A DNA stretch of 64,000 bases from Chloroflexota bacterium. GTDB lineage: Bacteria > Chloroflexota > Anaerolineae > Anaerolineales > Villigracilaceae. The notes under the pieces were generated by a model. It saw only the letters and a program-made list of their open reading frames with translations, ran no database searches and was not told where the DNA came from. The position numbers and the translations under genes were made by a program. Below, piece after piece: positions 42,497 through 51,330 of this stretch (the stretch's first letter is position 1; every line of letters starts with the position of its first letter). Location: assembly GCA_019873735.1 (NCBI GenBank), contig JAIOAQ010000004.1:1-64000 (forward strand). Direction: 5' to 3'.

Positions 42497-43516
42497 TTAG
42501 CCCTTAAGCGGCGCGCTGTGACCTTCGGCATTTTGATACAACCAGCAACGCACCAAATGCCCGTCAGCCAAGGGAAACAGTTCCGGTTTGAGTTCTGTAC
42601 AAATCTTCAGGCCGTATTCCATCCGGGCCTTGCAACGGGGGGCAAAACGACAACCCGGGGGCAAGTTGACCAGGTTCGGCACCGAGCCGGGAATGACGTC
42701 CAGCCGTTCTTTACGCTTGCCCAATACCGGAATGGAGCCCAACAGTCCCTGGGTATAGGGATGAAGCGGCTGGTCAAAGATGGTATTGACATCCGACTGT
42801 TCAACAATTTCACCCGCGTACATCACCGCCACGCGCTCGGCCATCTCGGCGATGACTCCCAAATCATGTGTAATCAGGATAACCGAGGCGCCAAACTCGC
42901 GGCGCAATTCCCGCATCAGGTCCAGGATTTGAGCCTGGATGGTGACATCCAGGGCAGTCGTCGGCTCGTCGGCAATCAGCAGCGCAGGGCGCAGGGCCAG
43001 CGCCATGGCAATCATGACGCGTTGAGCCTGGCCGCCGGAGAGTTCATGCGGAAAAGAACGGGCGCGGCGCTCTGGGTCTGGAATGCCGACGGAGCGCAAC
43101 ATGTCCACCGCGCGCTCCCAGGCTTCTTGATCCTTCATCTTCTCGTGGATATTTAGCACCTCGGCCACCTGGTCGCCCGCCATAAAGACCGGGTTCAGGC
43201 TGGTCTGCGGCTGCTGAAAAATCATGGAGATGCGATCGCCGCGAATTTTGATCATCTCTTTTTCAGAGAGTTTGAGCAAGTCCTTTCCCTCAAACCAAAT
43301 TTCTCCACCTACCACTTTGCCGGGCGGCGCAATCAGGCGCATGATAGAAAGCGAGGTGACGCTTTTGCCGCAGCCCGATTCGCCAACCAGGCCAAGCACC
43401 TCGCCAGGGTAGACGCAGAAGTCAACACCATCTACTGCGCGAACAATGCCATCTTCGGTATAGTAATATGTTTTCAGACCTTTGACATCCAACAGGGGCT
43501 TGTTGTTTGCAGGCAC
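42497..43516 (-). CDS. Dipeptide/oligopeptide ABC transporter ATPase, DppD/OppD type
   Basis: 339 residues. Walker [14 protein letters not shown] (the Val after Lys-Ser is typical of OppD), [13 protein letters not shown], signature [15 protein letters not shown], Walker [17 protein letters not shown], and the Cys-rich tail [22 protein letters not shown] start with GGAGG seven bases upstream. First gene of a three-gene unit (D, F, receiver/roadblock). Confidence 0.93.
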   Translation of the reverse strand: MPANNKPLLDVKGLKTYYYTEDGIVRAVDGVDFCVYPGEVLGLVGESGCGKSVTSLSIMRLIAPPGKVVGGEIWFEGKDLLKLSEKEMIKIRGDRISMIFQQPQTSLNPVFMAGDQVAEVLNIHEKMKDQEAWERAVDMLRSVGIPDPERRARSFPHELSGGQAQRVMIAMALALRPALLIADEPTTALDVTIQAQILDLMRELRREFGASVILITHDLGVIAEMAERVAVMYAGEIVEQSDVNTIFDQPLHPYTQGLLGSIPVLGKRKERLDVIPGSVPNLVNLPPGCRFAPRCKARMEYGLKICTELKPELFPLADGHLVRCWLYQNAEGHSAPLKG

Positions 43517-43627
43517 CGACGTCCTCCGAAAGAGAGAATGGGTAAATTATAGCAAAATTTTTCGCTTTCTCACATCCTGGAGAAGCGTGATAGGACACTT
43601 TACAGGAAGCAATTCTCGATAAAAAAC

Positions 43628-43754
43628 GTAACTCCCTACCCTCCCGCAGGTTTGGGCGCAATGTCCAAGTAGAAGACGTCTCCATGATTGCCGGTATCTT
43701 TGCGCACCTCAATCGCTTATCTTGCCCGTCTTGTTCAAGTGGGCAGGTAGTTAC
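43628..43754 (+). repeat. GTAAC-type palindromic intergenic repeat, copy 5
   Basis: 127 bp. The left end GTAACTCCCTACCC pairs with the right end GGGCAGGTAGTTAC. CCTCCCGCAGG and the interior GGGCGCAATGTCCAAG then AGAAGACGTCTCCATGATTG are kept; the inner right arm is replaced. It lies in the 407-base gap 43517-43923, which has no gene. Confidence 0.85.
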
Positions 43755-43801
43755 TGAAAATCGGCAAAAAAACCTCCACAGATAACGCGGGTGACCGCAC
43801 C

Positions 43802-43898
43802 GCAAAAACTCACCGCGCAGCCGCTGAGAGCACAGTGTTTCACATCGTTATCGTCTCTGTGTACTCTGCGTCTCAGCGGTAAGATGGCATTTTTGCAG
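43802..43898. repeat. CGCTGAGACGCAGAG-type palindromic repeat
   Basis: Arms GCAAAAACTCACCGCG / GCGGTAAGATGGCATTTTTGC outside, and CCGCTGAGAGCACAG / CTCTGCGTCTCAGCGG inside. The ends resemble those of the MITE-like element (CTGCAAAAA), but no target duplication is visible. Confidence 0.7.
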
Positions 43899-43923
43899 CA
43901 GACTCTGTCGTACTGCCGTGTGG

Positions 43924-44118
43924 TCATTTCTTCATACGCGCATAAAACGCGGCGCTGATGATGCCCAAAAACAGGCCAAGCACTGAGGCAACGTAAGAAA
44001 AGAAATTGAGAAAAAACGTTGACTCCAGCACCCGAAGTACCATCAGGAATGGCAAAAGAAAACCCAAGAAAACCAGCACAAAGCCGATTGCAATTCCCAG
44101 GCGCGGATTGCGTATCAT
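43924..44118 (-). CDS. Small two-helix membrane protein coupled to an ABC ATPase gene
   Basis: 64 residues: a basic start (MIRNPRLG), a helix IAIGFVLVFLGFLLPFLMVL, and a second helix FSYVASVLGLFLGIISAAF ending ARMKK. The ATG at 44118 overlaps the stop of the OppF-type gene as ATGA, so it belongs to the transporter operon as its last gene. Function unknown; it might be an accessory subunit of the adjacent transporter. Confidence 0.65.
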   Translation of the reverse strand: MIRNPRLGIAIGFVLVFLGFLLPFLMVLRVLESTFFLNFFSYVASVLGLFLGIISAAFYARMKK

Positions 44119-45116
44119 TCTTTGTATAGCCAGCAGGCAGTCAAGTGATCTTTCTCTCGCTGGAATTCGGGTGGCGCTTGCACATCGCACAAACCGGCAA
44201 TCACGTGCGGGCAGCGAGGATGATAACGGCAACCCGGCGGCGGCGTCACCAGGCTGGGCGGCTCGCCGGGGGGTACCTCTTTATAGGTCAGGGCGTTTCT
44301 GGCATCCGGCTCAGAGGTGCCCGTCAGCAGTGCACGCGTGTAAGGATGAAGCGGCTGGTTGAGCAAATCGTCCACCCGCCCTTTCTCCACAATCTTACCG
44401 GCATACATTACGAAGATACGCTCAGAGAAGTAGCGGACCGTTGAGAGATCATGTGTAATGTAGATGACCGCCAGGTTGTGCGCCTCTTGCAGGCCGCGCA
44501 ACAGTTTGAGGATTTCCACGCGAACCGAGGCATCCAGCATGGAAACCGGCTCATCAGCCACAATGATTTGCGGTTCCAAAATCATGGCCCGGGCAATTAC
44601 AACCCGTTGCTGTTGCCCGCCAGAAAGCATGTGCGGAAACTTGCCCAAGAAATCGTCCACAGGATGCATTTTGACTTCCTCCAGCACCCGGCGGACGCGC
44701 GCTTCCCGTTCGGCTCGATCCTTGACCCCATGCACAATCAACGGTTCTTCCAGGATTCTCTGGACCGTCATAAACGGCGGCAAAGCGCCATACGGGTCTT
44801 GCTGGACATAGCCTACATGGGCGCGATACCAGCGCAACCCTTTACGGTCCAGTTCACTCAACCGCTTGCCTTCAAAGGAGACTTCTCCCTTAACGGGTTT
44901 GTGCAGGCCCAGAATGGTCTTCATCAGACTCGATTTGCCGCAACCGCTTTCACCAACAATGGCAATGGCTTCACCGCGATGCAGGTCAAAGGTCACGTCA
45001 TCTACAGCCTTTACGTGGCCAACTACCCCGAATCCAAATCGCCTCAATTCGAACCACACATGCAGATTGTTAATTCGCAGAAAAGCATCCCGCTTGTCCA
45101 CAGCAGTTTCTGTCAT
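44115..45116 (-). CDS. ABC ATPase, OppF/DppF type (divergent transporter)
   Basis: 333 residues. Walker [15 protein letters not shown]-loop YVQQDPYGALPPF, signature LSGGQQQRVVIARAM, Walker B IIVADEPVSMLDASVRVE, and tail GCRYHPRCPHVIAGLC. The Met in Walker B (SMLD) and the Ala-Leu-Pro-Pro after the Q-loop differ from the other two F-type subunits. AGGAGAGAGCAAAG precedes the ATG. It is the second ATPase of the operon with the permuted binding protein. Confidence 0.9.
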   Translation of the reverse strand: MTETAVDKRDAFLRINNLHVWFELRRFGFGVVGHVKAVDDVTFDLHRGEAIAIVGESGCGKSSLMKTILGLHKPVKGEVSFEGKRLSELDRKGLRWYRAHVGYVQQDPYGALPPFMTVQRILEEPLIVHGVKDRAEREARVRRVLEEVKMHPVDDFLGKFPHMLSGGQQQRVVIARAMILEPQIIVADEPVSMLDASVRVEILKLLRGLQEAHNLAVIYITHDLSTVRYFSERIFVMYAGKIVEKGRVDDLLNQPLHPYTRALLTGTSEPDARNALTYKEVPPGEPPSLVTPPPGCRYHPRCPHVIAGLCDVQAPPEFQREKDHLTACWLYKE

Positions 45117-45128
45117 CTTTGCTCTCTC

Positions 45129-46082
45129 CTACGCATACAGCCAACACTTAACCTGGCGGCCGTCTCGCTCAAACACCGGCGGCTCTTCGTCGCAGCGGCT
45201 GAAACGTTTCTCACAACGCGGTGCAAAGCGACAGCCGGTAGGCGGGTTGAGCAGACTGGGCGGCTGACCGGTGATGAATTCCAGTTCCTTGTTGCCATGC
45301 AAACGCGGGACACTGGCCATGAGTTTTTGGGAGTAGGGGTGCAAGGGCGCGGGGAAAAAGTCCATTGCATCACCGGTTTCAACAATCTGTCCGGCATACA
45401 TGACTGCCACCCGGTCGGCCAGTTCGCTAGATGTAGCGATGTCGTGGGTGATGAGGATGAAACTGATTTCCAGTTCTTTCTTGATGCGCTTGAGCACATT
45501 GAAAATATTGGCCTGGGTGAGCACATCCAACGCCGAGGTTGGCTCGTCCAGAATGATCAGCGCCGGGGCCGTGACCAGTGCCATAGCAATTGCAACGCGC
45601 TGGCGCATCCCGCCGCTCAATTCAAAAGCGTAACGGTGAAGAAAGTCTACCGGTACACCCACATGCTCAAACATTTTTTTCGCCTGCTCCATCGCTGCGG
45701 CCTTATCCACGCCATGATGGACAAGCATGGGTTCGGCCACCTGATCGCCCACTTTGAGCACGGGATTGAGGGAATTCATAGCGGCCTGCGGCACCATTGA
45801 AATGCGCACCCAGCGCACATTCTGGCGGAACTCCTCATCGCTCAGCGTCATCAACTCTATGCCGTCCAGCACAATACTGCCTTTATATTCGGCCACATTA
45901 CGTGGCAATAGACGCAGAATGGCCTTGGCCAATGAAGATTTGCCACAGCCCGATTCGCCCAGGATAACCACTGCCTGTTTGTGTCCCAGGTCGAAGGAGA
46001 CTTTGTCCACCGCCTGAACCGGGCCACGCATGGTGCTGAAGTGAAGAACAAGATCTTGTATTTTGAGAAGTGTACTGGCCAT
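45129..46082 (-). CDS. ABC ATPase, OppD/DppD type (divergent transporter)
   Basis: 317 residues. Walker [17 protein letters not shown]-loop MVPQAAMNSLNPVL, signature [15 protein letters not shown], Walker B LIILDEPTSALDVLTQ, and C-terminal [15 protein letters not shown]. Two bases separate it from the upstream permease gene stop, so it is expressed with it. It energises import of the ligand bound by the 840-residue lipoprotein. Confidence 0.92.
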   Translation of the reverse strand: MASTLLKIQDLVLHFSTMRGPVQAVDKVSFDLGHKQAVVILGESGCGKSSLAKAILRLLPRNVAEYKGSIVLDGIELMTLSDEEFRQNVRWVRISMVPQAAMNSLNPVLKVGDQVAEPMLVHHGVDKAAAMEQAKKMFEHVGVPVDFLHRYAFELSGGMRQRVAIAMALVTAPALIILDEPTSALDVLTQANIFNVLKRIKKELEISFILITHDIATSSELADRVAVMYAGQIVETGDAMDFFPAPLHPYSQKLMASVPRLHGNKELEFITGQPPSLLNPPTGCRFAPRCEKRFSRCDEEPPVFERDGRQVKCWLYA

Positions 46083-46084
46083 GC

Positions 46085-47428
46085 CTATATCCCTCGCAGA
46101 CGGGGATTAAAAATACGGTCAAGGGAGAAGCCAAACACCGCAAATGCCAGGCCGGTGACCATCAACAGGAACGAAGGTTCGAGTACCCAGTAATACATCC
46201 CTTTATAAAGCGCACCATTGAACTCCGCATCCTGGATAATCTTTCCCCAGGTCGGCAAGACCGGATCGCCCAGTCCCAGCACCGCCAGTGAGGCTTCCAG
46301 AAAGACATAACTGGGAATGCCGGTCACCAGTGCAGGCACAAGCAACGGTATAATCCGAGGGATGAGGTATTGGACAACAATACGCCCATCACTTGCTCCG
46401 TAAGCGCGCGCAGCCTCGATATACGGCATTTCCCGTACCTGCAAGAAAATTGCCCGATAACTCTTGATAGAACCGCCGAAGATGCTGAGTAAAATGGTCA
46501 CACCTAAGATGACAAAAATGCTGCGTGAATAGAAGGTGCCGACCATGATGAGGATGGGCAAGAACGGCAGGACAAGATTGACTTCGGTAATCCGCTGAAT
46601 CAACTCGTCCACCCAGCCCCCAAACCAGGCGCCAATAGCAGCGATAAGCATGGCCAGGATAGATGTACCCAGCGAGGCGGCTAAACCGAACAAAAGGGCT
46701 ACCGGCAAGCCCCACAACAACCCCACCTTTAAGTCGCGGCGCAGGTGATCGGTGCCAAACAAACCATAGACTTTGCCGTATTGTAGAAACTCAACATCCA
46801 CATCGGTATCAGCGTCAAAAGTGAGAATCTCGATTTTTAAGTGATACGTCCCTTTGACTGCTACCGGCGGCTGAGAACCCGGCTCTGCAAACAACGCTAC
46901 CTGGGGCTCTTCTCCCTTCAGACGTTGGATCAATTTGGGGTCCTGAGAAAAGCGGTAGTTCTGGCGCGTGCTTTGCAATGAGAAATCCGCTATGCGGGAA
47001 TCGCGTCCATCCGGCTTTTCCCAGCGCATGGCGACAAAAGGCGGCTTGGTCACCTGCGTGGTATAGAAATACAGCGAAAGTTCATCAGGAAATTCATCGT
47101 ACGAATATTCAATCGGAATGTCGATCACGATTCGGCGGCCATCGCCTGACGGCTCATAAGACTTAATCTCAGGCGTCTGGCGCGTATCCACGATAATGGT
47201 ATCGGGCAGTTTGCGGGAACGGAAGTAATTTGTCCAGGCTGGCGGCACCGTCTTGGGCAATTGATACCAAACCAGTTCTCCGCCGCGCCACAAACGCACA
47301 GCCTCTTTGTATGGAATGGCAATTACAACCCCAATCGAAACAACCAGCATCAAGACAATGATAATGAGGCTGACGATCGCCGAAGGGTACTGAGAAAGGT
47401 CTCGTAACGTGCGTGAAAGCGAGTTCAT
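46085..47428 (-). CDS. DppC-type permease with large extracytoplasmic insertion
   Basis: 447 residues against about 290-340 usual. TM1 (SAIVSLIIIVLMLVVSIGVV) is followed by roughly 180 residues with beta-rich, hydrophilic content (YQLPKTVPPAWTNYFRSRKL through FLQYGKVYG). Then FGTDHLRRDLKVGLLWGLPV starts the standard permease domain with the EAA loop EAARAYGASDGRIVVQYLIP. The insertion must face the outside. It overlaps the upstream permease gene by four bases. The ordinary DppC in this window (53365) lacks this insert. Confidence 0.88.
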   Translation of the reverse strand: MNSLSRTLRDLSQYPSAIVSLIIIVLMLVVSIGVVIAIPYKEAVRLWRGGELVWYQLPKTVPPAWTNYFRSRKLPDTIIVDTRQTPEIKSYEPSGDGRRIVIDIPIEYSYDEFPDELSLYFYTTQVTKPPFVAMRWEKPDGRDSRIADFSLQSTRQNYRFSQDPKLIQRLKGEEPQVALFAEPGSQPPVAVKGTYHLKIEILTFDADTDVDVEFLQYGKVYGLFGTDHLRRDLKVGLLWGLPVALLFGLAASLGTSILAMLIAAIGAWFGGWVDELIQRITEVNLVLPFLPILIMVGTFYSRSIFVILGVTILLSIFGGSIKSYRAIFLQVREMPYIEAARAYGASDGRIVVQYLIPRIIPLLVPALVTGIPSYVFLEASLAVLGLGDPVLPTWGKIIQDAEFNGALYKGMYYWVLEPSFLLMVTGLAFAVFGFSLDRIFNPRLRGI

Positions 47429-48549
47429 CCTGCCCTCTCCTGCCCGCCGCCGACTTTGACACGCGGGTCTACCAATGCATAAATAAAGTCAAGCAGAAAG
47501 ACCGTCACAGCCAGAAGGTAAGCAAAAATGACGGTCGAAGCCACAATGACCGGTGTATCAAACAGCCCAACAGCCCGATAGATGGTGCGACCTAAACCGG
47601 GCCAGTTGAAAACCGTCTCAAAAATCGGAGCACCGGTCCACAGGCCAATCAGCAACAAAGCAAAACTGGTGATGATGGTCGGCAGGGTCGGGCGCAGAAT
47701 GTAACGCCGTTCCACGTCCCTGGATTTCAGCCCCTTGGCTTTGGCCATCTCAACATAGTCCTCGCTGGAGTAGATCAGGAAAAAGGTGCGATTGCCATAA
47801 ACGCTCAGGAAAATTGAACTGATGGTAATTGCCATAACCGGTAAAATCATGTGGTAGAGCAAATCCAGAGCGTATAAAAAAGGATTATCGGGCGGCGGAA
47901 TAGAAACCATGCCGCCAAACGGCAACACTTTCAATACCGCAGCAAAAAGCACAATCAGAAAAATGCCGTAAAACCACCCAGGCGCCGAAGAGAGCGGGGA
48001 AAGCGCCACCGTCAGTTTGTCCCAAAAACTCCCGTAGCGCCGGGAAAGCGAAAGCCCCAAATACAGGCTCAAGAAGAACAAGACCAAATCGGCTGTACCA
48101 AAGAGCAACAGCGTAGCGGGCAAACGCTCTAATAAAATCAGGCGCACCTGGCGCGAGCCGCTGTCGCTGGTCAATTGCAGCGAACGTCCCAGGTTAAGCG
48201 TCAGCGCATTCTTGAGAAAGCGGACACTGCGCACAACAAACGGCTGGTCCAGACCATAGTATTTCTCCTGGAGCCGAATCATCTCTTCCATTTGCTTCAT
48301 ACGAACATCTGCCGGCAAATTGCGCAATGTAGGGTCCGTCAGCATGCGCATTTGGATCGTTTCACGGATTTCGCCCCGGCGGATTTCGTCCACATATCCC
48401 CCCATATTGGCAATTAAGACTGTTAAATAGACACCAATGACGACTGTGATGAATAATGTAATCAAACGAACAAGCGTGTAGCGGGCAACCCGGTTAAAGG
48501 TAGTGAGCGTTGTTTTCTTGCCATCCTGTTCTTTTGACGGCTCGGTCAT
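47425..48549 (-). CDS. DppB-type permease (divergent transporter)
   Basis: 374 residues. TM1 LITLFITVVIGVYLTVLIAN, then an enlarged extracytoplasmic segment to about residue 110 (EKYYGLDQPFVVRS), and the permease core with EAA-like YVEMAKAKGLKSRDVERRYI. It ends in a helix LLAVTVFLLDFIYALVDPRV. The ATG at 48549 has GGAG upstream; a GTG two codons earlier is possible. It follows a strong hairpin after the binding-protein gene. Confidence 0.9.
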   Translation of the reverse strand: MTEPSKEQDGKKTTLTTFNRVARYTLVRLITLFITVVIGVYLTVLIANMGGYVDEIRRGEIRETIQMRMLTDPTLRNLPADVRMKQMEEMIRLQEKYYGLDQPFVVRSVRFLKNALTLNLGRSLQLTSDSGSRQVRLILLERLPATLLLFGTADLVLFFLSLYLGLSLSRRYGSFWDKLTVALSPLSSAPGWFYGIFLIVLFAAVLKVLPFGGMVSIPPPDNPFLYALDLLYHMILPVMAITISSIFLSVYGNRTFFLIYSSEDYVEMAKAKGLKSRDVERRYILRPTLPTIITSFALLLIGLWTGAPIFETVFNWPGLGRTIYRAVGLFDTPVIVASTVIFAYLLAVTVFLLDFIYALVDPRVKVGGGQERAG

Positions 48550-48578
48550 GGTCACTCCTCAGGATAAAATTTATGAAA

Positions 48579-48610
48579 ATGCCCGATAGGGGAAGTCCCC
48601 TATCGGGCAT
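48579..48610 (-). terminator. Strong hairpin between binding-protein and permease genes
   Basis: Perfect stem ATGCCCGATAGGGGA-type arms (14 bp) with a 4-base loop, followed on the minus strand by ATTTTC. Likely a partial terminator or mRNA-end protector, giving more binding protein than permease. Confidence 0.75.
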
Positions 48611-48625
48611 GCTTACATCACAGAC

Positions 48626-51148
48626 TTATGGCGCGGTCACAAACTGGATATTCTGGAAGGATGGGATGCTCACTACGTTCGAAGCCACCACCACTTCAAG
48701 TTTGTTCGAACCAGCAGCCAGGGCCTTGGTTACATCGGCGCTCAGGACAACCTGATACTGGCCTTCTGCAACCATCACGGCATCACCCTTGCTGATCAGG
48801 TTGTTGTTGGCATCGAAGAGCAAGTATTTGACCGAATCCAGTTCGGCAGAAGGATAAGGCTCACCGCCGAAGGTGACCATTACGTCAAACTTGGCTTCCT
48901 CGCCAATCTTGACCTGGCTGGGACCATCCAGTTCGACTTCGGCAATCTTCGGCTCGCCAAAGCGCAGCCACTTATCGGCCTTGTCGGGGTAATCGGCAAA
49001 GCGCTTGAGGACAACCGATTTCTCGGTCGTGTACACCTTATCCAGATAGAACGGGCCGCTGCCGACCCAGAAGTGACCATGATCACCATACCACTTTTGC
49101 AGGTTGGCATAGCGGGCCGCAGCCTCATCGGCGGTTACATACTCGCCCAGTGTCGCCGCGTAGGGGATATAGGACTCACCAGCCGCCTTATCCAGATATT
49201 CTTTGAGGATATCCAGACTCGGGCCGCCAATGTAGGAGGTCCATTCCACACTGTTGGCGCTGGCCTTATCGGCTGAGAAGGCCAACTTACCATCGCCCTC
49301 CGCCTGAATGGCCGGCGCAAGTCCATGCCACGGCGCCGAACCGTAGGCGTAGGCCGGGAACCAGGACGAGACGGTCAGTTCAGCATCCAGCAGGTAGTAA
49401 TCATCGTAGGTTTCAATGGTCAATGGGTCAGTGGAAACGATGCGGACGCCCTTGAAGTGGGACAGGAAGGAATCCAGATTCTCAGCCGAGGCCTCGTCGT
49501 AGATGGGGCTTTCGGACTTGCCGGGGTCAAAGGTGAGAATCATACCCATCACAAAGTCGCCCACCGTCAGCGGGGAACCGTCGTGCCATTTAACGGTCTC
49601 AAACAAATCTTTCGGGTAAATAACCGTGGTCTTAACCAGAGCCGTTGTGCCTTCGGGGAATTTCTCGCCTACTGTGATGAACTTCTGATTGGCGGCATCC
49701 CAATCGGCCCAGGCATCCGCCGGCACCTGAATCTCAGGTTCGAATTTCAGGTCCACCCAGTCCAGCGTCTTGGAAATGGGCAGCCCTTCCTGAGCCACCA
49801 CTTCGGCTTTCTCAATGCGCTGCGGCCAGGCCAGACCGGTATATGGATCGGGCATGACGGCTACATCGGCAGTAGCGCGATAGGCCATGGAGTCCGAAAT
49901 CCAGTTGGAGCCTTGTAGCGGGTTCCACGGATCAACCGGAATACCGTTAACGGCCACGCGCATTTCACCGCCCTCTTTATCCGTAAATTGGATCGTGTAG
50001 GGCCACAGGCGGGAGCCGGAGACGCCGCCGGCCAGGTCAGAAGCCACCTGAACATTGGCGCGCGCGGGGCTGAAGGAAACCTGGTCCACAAGCCAGAGGC
50101 GCACCGAATCCTTCAATGCCAGTTCCATCGCCTTCTGGAACAACTCACCGCGCTCTTCTATAGTCTTGAAATCGTTGTTCCACAGCCGCTCAGAGACCGT
50201 AAAGAATTCTTCTGAGGGGGTATAAGCCTGCCAGAGCGGGCTACCGCTGCCCAGATTGGTATAGAAGTAGGCGAAGTTAGAGCCATCGTCGCGGGAAATC
50301 GCCGTGGTAATCCAGCCGCCGGTGTAGAAATTCCACTGGCCTTCCTTAGGATCACTGCGGTTCCAGATGGGAGATGCATCTGCACGCGATTTGTACTGGC
50401 GGTCAACCACAAAGCCAGCATCTTCCAACACGCCGGCCACGTAATCACCAATGACCTTGCGCTCATCCTCAATGCGGATGATGAAGATCAAGGTCACCGG
50501 CTCGCCATTGTACTGCCATTTGCCATCTACCATCGTCGCGCCCAGGGCTTCCATGCGCTCTGCAATGATCGCCTTGGCCTTATCGGGATTGTAGGCATAA
50601 ATGTTTTCCAAAGCGCGGGCCGTATCAATGTACTTGGCATAGTCCGGGAAGGACGAGTTCATCGGCAGCAATTTGGTGACGGCCAGGCCGCCGTAAATTT
50701 CCTGCACGATGTAGTTGCGGTCCACGAGCATGTTCATTGCCTCGCGGATTTGCGGGTCACCAAAGGGATTCAGGCGGCCATCCGCAAAGTTGAGCACCGG
50801 ATTGAAGGTAATTTCGGTGTAGGCGCCCAACGATGTATAGTAACGCAGGTTGGCATCATCCTTGACCACCTTGAAGTTCTCAGGGTTAGAGACCGTCTCG
50901 GCGAACAGGTCCAACTGGCCGGCCTGCAATTGCGTGATGGCCGAATCGGGCGAGTCGATGCTCGTAAAGACCACCGAATCCACCCAGGCGCCTTGCGGAG
51001 CGGGTTTTGCTGGCGCAGGGGCCTCTGTCGCCGCCGGCGCCTCAGTGGCCGCAGGGGCTTCAGGAACTTCAGTCGCTTTGGGGCCACAAGCAGCAAGCAT
51101 CATGCTGACGGCTACAAGCAGCCCAAGGACAACGAAAAACTTACGCAT
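48626..51148 (-). CDS. Lipoprotein solute-binding protein, family 5, segments circularly permuted
   Basis: 840 residues; family members are normally 500-600. Signal peptide with lipobox LAAC (Cys21), then an Ala/Pro/Glu stalk. Residues 56-390 look like the canonical C-terminal part: VDSVVFTSI, LQAGQLDLF, IREAMNMLVDRNYIVQEI (usually near residue 300). Residues 393-740 look like the canonical N-terminal part: GGEMRVAVNG, VKWHDGSPLTVGDF, GSGPFYLDK, KIAEVEL. Residues 742-840 form an added beta-sandwich-like domain. So the order is swapped relative to 55528-57318. It probably binds a peptide or other solute outside the cell. AAGGAGGAGAAACACT precedes the ATG. Confidence 0.88.
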   Translation of the reverse strand: MRKFFVVLGLLVAVSMMLAACGPKATEVPEAPAATEAPAATEAPAPAKPAPQGAWVDSVVFTSIDSPDSAITQLQAGQLDLFAETVSNPENFKVVKDDANLRYYTSLGAYTEITFNPVLNFADGRLNPFGDPQIREAMNMLVDRNYIVQEIYGGLAVTKLLPMNSSFPDYAKYIDTARALENIYAYNPDKAKAIIAERMEALGATMVDGKWQYNGEPVTLIFIIRIEDERKVIGDYVAGVLEDAGFVVDRQYKSRADASPIWNRSDPKEGQWNFYTGGWITTAISRDDGSNFAYFYTNLGSGSPLWQAYTPSEEFFTVSERLWNNDFKTIEERGELFQKAMELALKDSVRLWLVDQVSFSPARANVQVASDLAGGVSGSRLWPYTIQFTDKEGGEMRVAVNGIPVDPWNPLQGSNWISDSMAYRATADVAVMPDPYTGLAWPQRIEKAEVVAQEGLPISKTLDWVDLKFEPEIQVPADAWADWDAANQKFITVGEKFPEGTTALVKTTVIYPKDLFETVKWHDGSPLTVGDFVMGMILTFDPGKSESPIYDEASAENLDSFLSHFKGVRIVSTDPLTIETYDDYYLLDAELTVSSWFPAYAYGSAPWHGLAPAIQAEGDGKLAFSADKASANSVEWTSYIGGPSLDILKEYLDKAAGESYIPYAATLGEYVTADEAAARYANLQKWYGDHGHFWVGSGPFYLDKVYTTEKSVVLKRFADYPDKADKWLRFGEPKIAEVELDGPSQVKIGEEAKFDVMVTFGGEPYPSAELDSVKYLLFDANNNLISKGDAVMVAEGQYQVVLSADVTKALAAGSNKLEVVVASNVVSIPSFQNIQFVTAP

Positions 51149-51272
51149 AGTGTTTCTCCTCCTTGAAAAAGAAACTTTTTTGAGAATTTAACGAGCAGCC
51201 AGAAAAGCGGACGACCTTTCGTTCGGTAGGCACCTCCTGTTTTTTTATTACGCTCCCCCAGCGGGTGATAAC

Positions 51273-51301
51273 ACTATAGCACAATGGATTTTCATCGTCA
51301 A
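51273..51301 (-). promoter_or_regulatory. Promoter TTGACG-17-TATAGT (minus strand)
   Basis: -35 TTGACG (51301-51296), 17-bp spacer, -10 TATAGT (51278-51273). It drives the operon 51148-43924. The leader of about 120 bases holds an extra AGGAGGTG (51238-51231) roughly 83 bases before the ATG. Confidence 0.8.
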
Positions 51302-51330
51302 GACAAAATTTAACCCGGGAGACCAAATCA

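Noticed and set aside
46085-47428. Assembly error or gene fusion creating the long DppC
   Set aside because: The insert is in frame, has normal codon-like composition and continuous hydrophilic sequence, and neighbouring genes abut normally on both sides.
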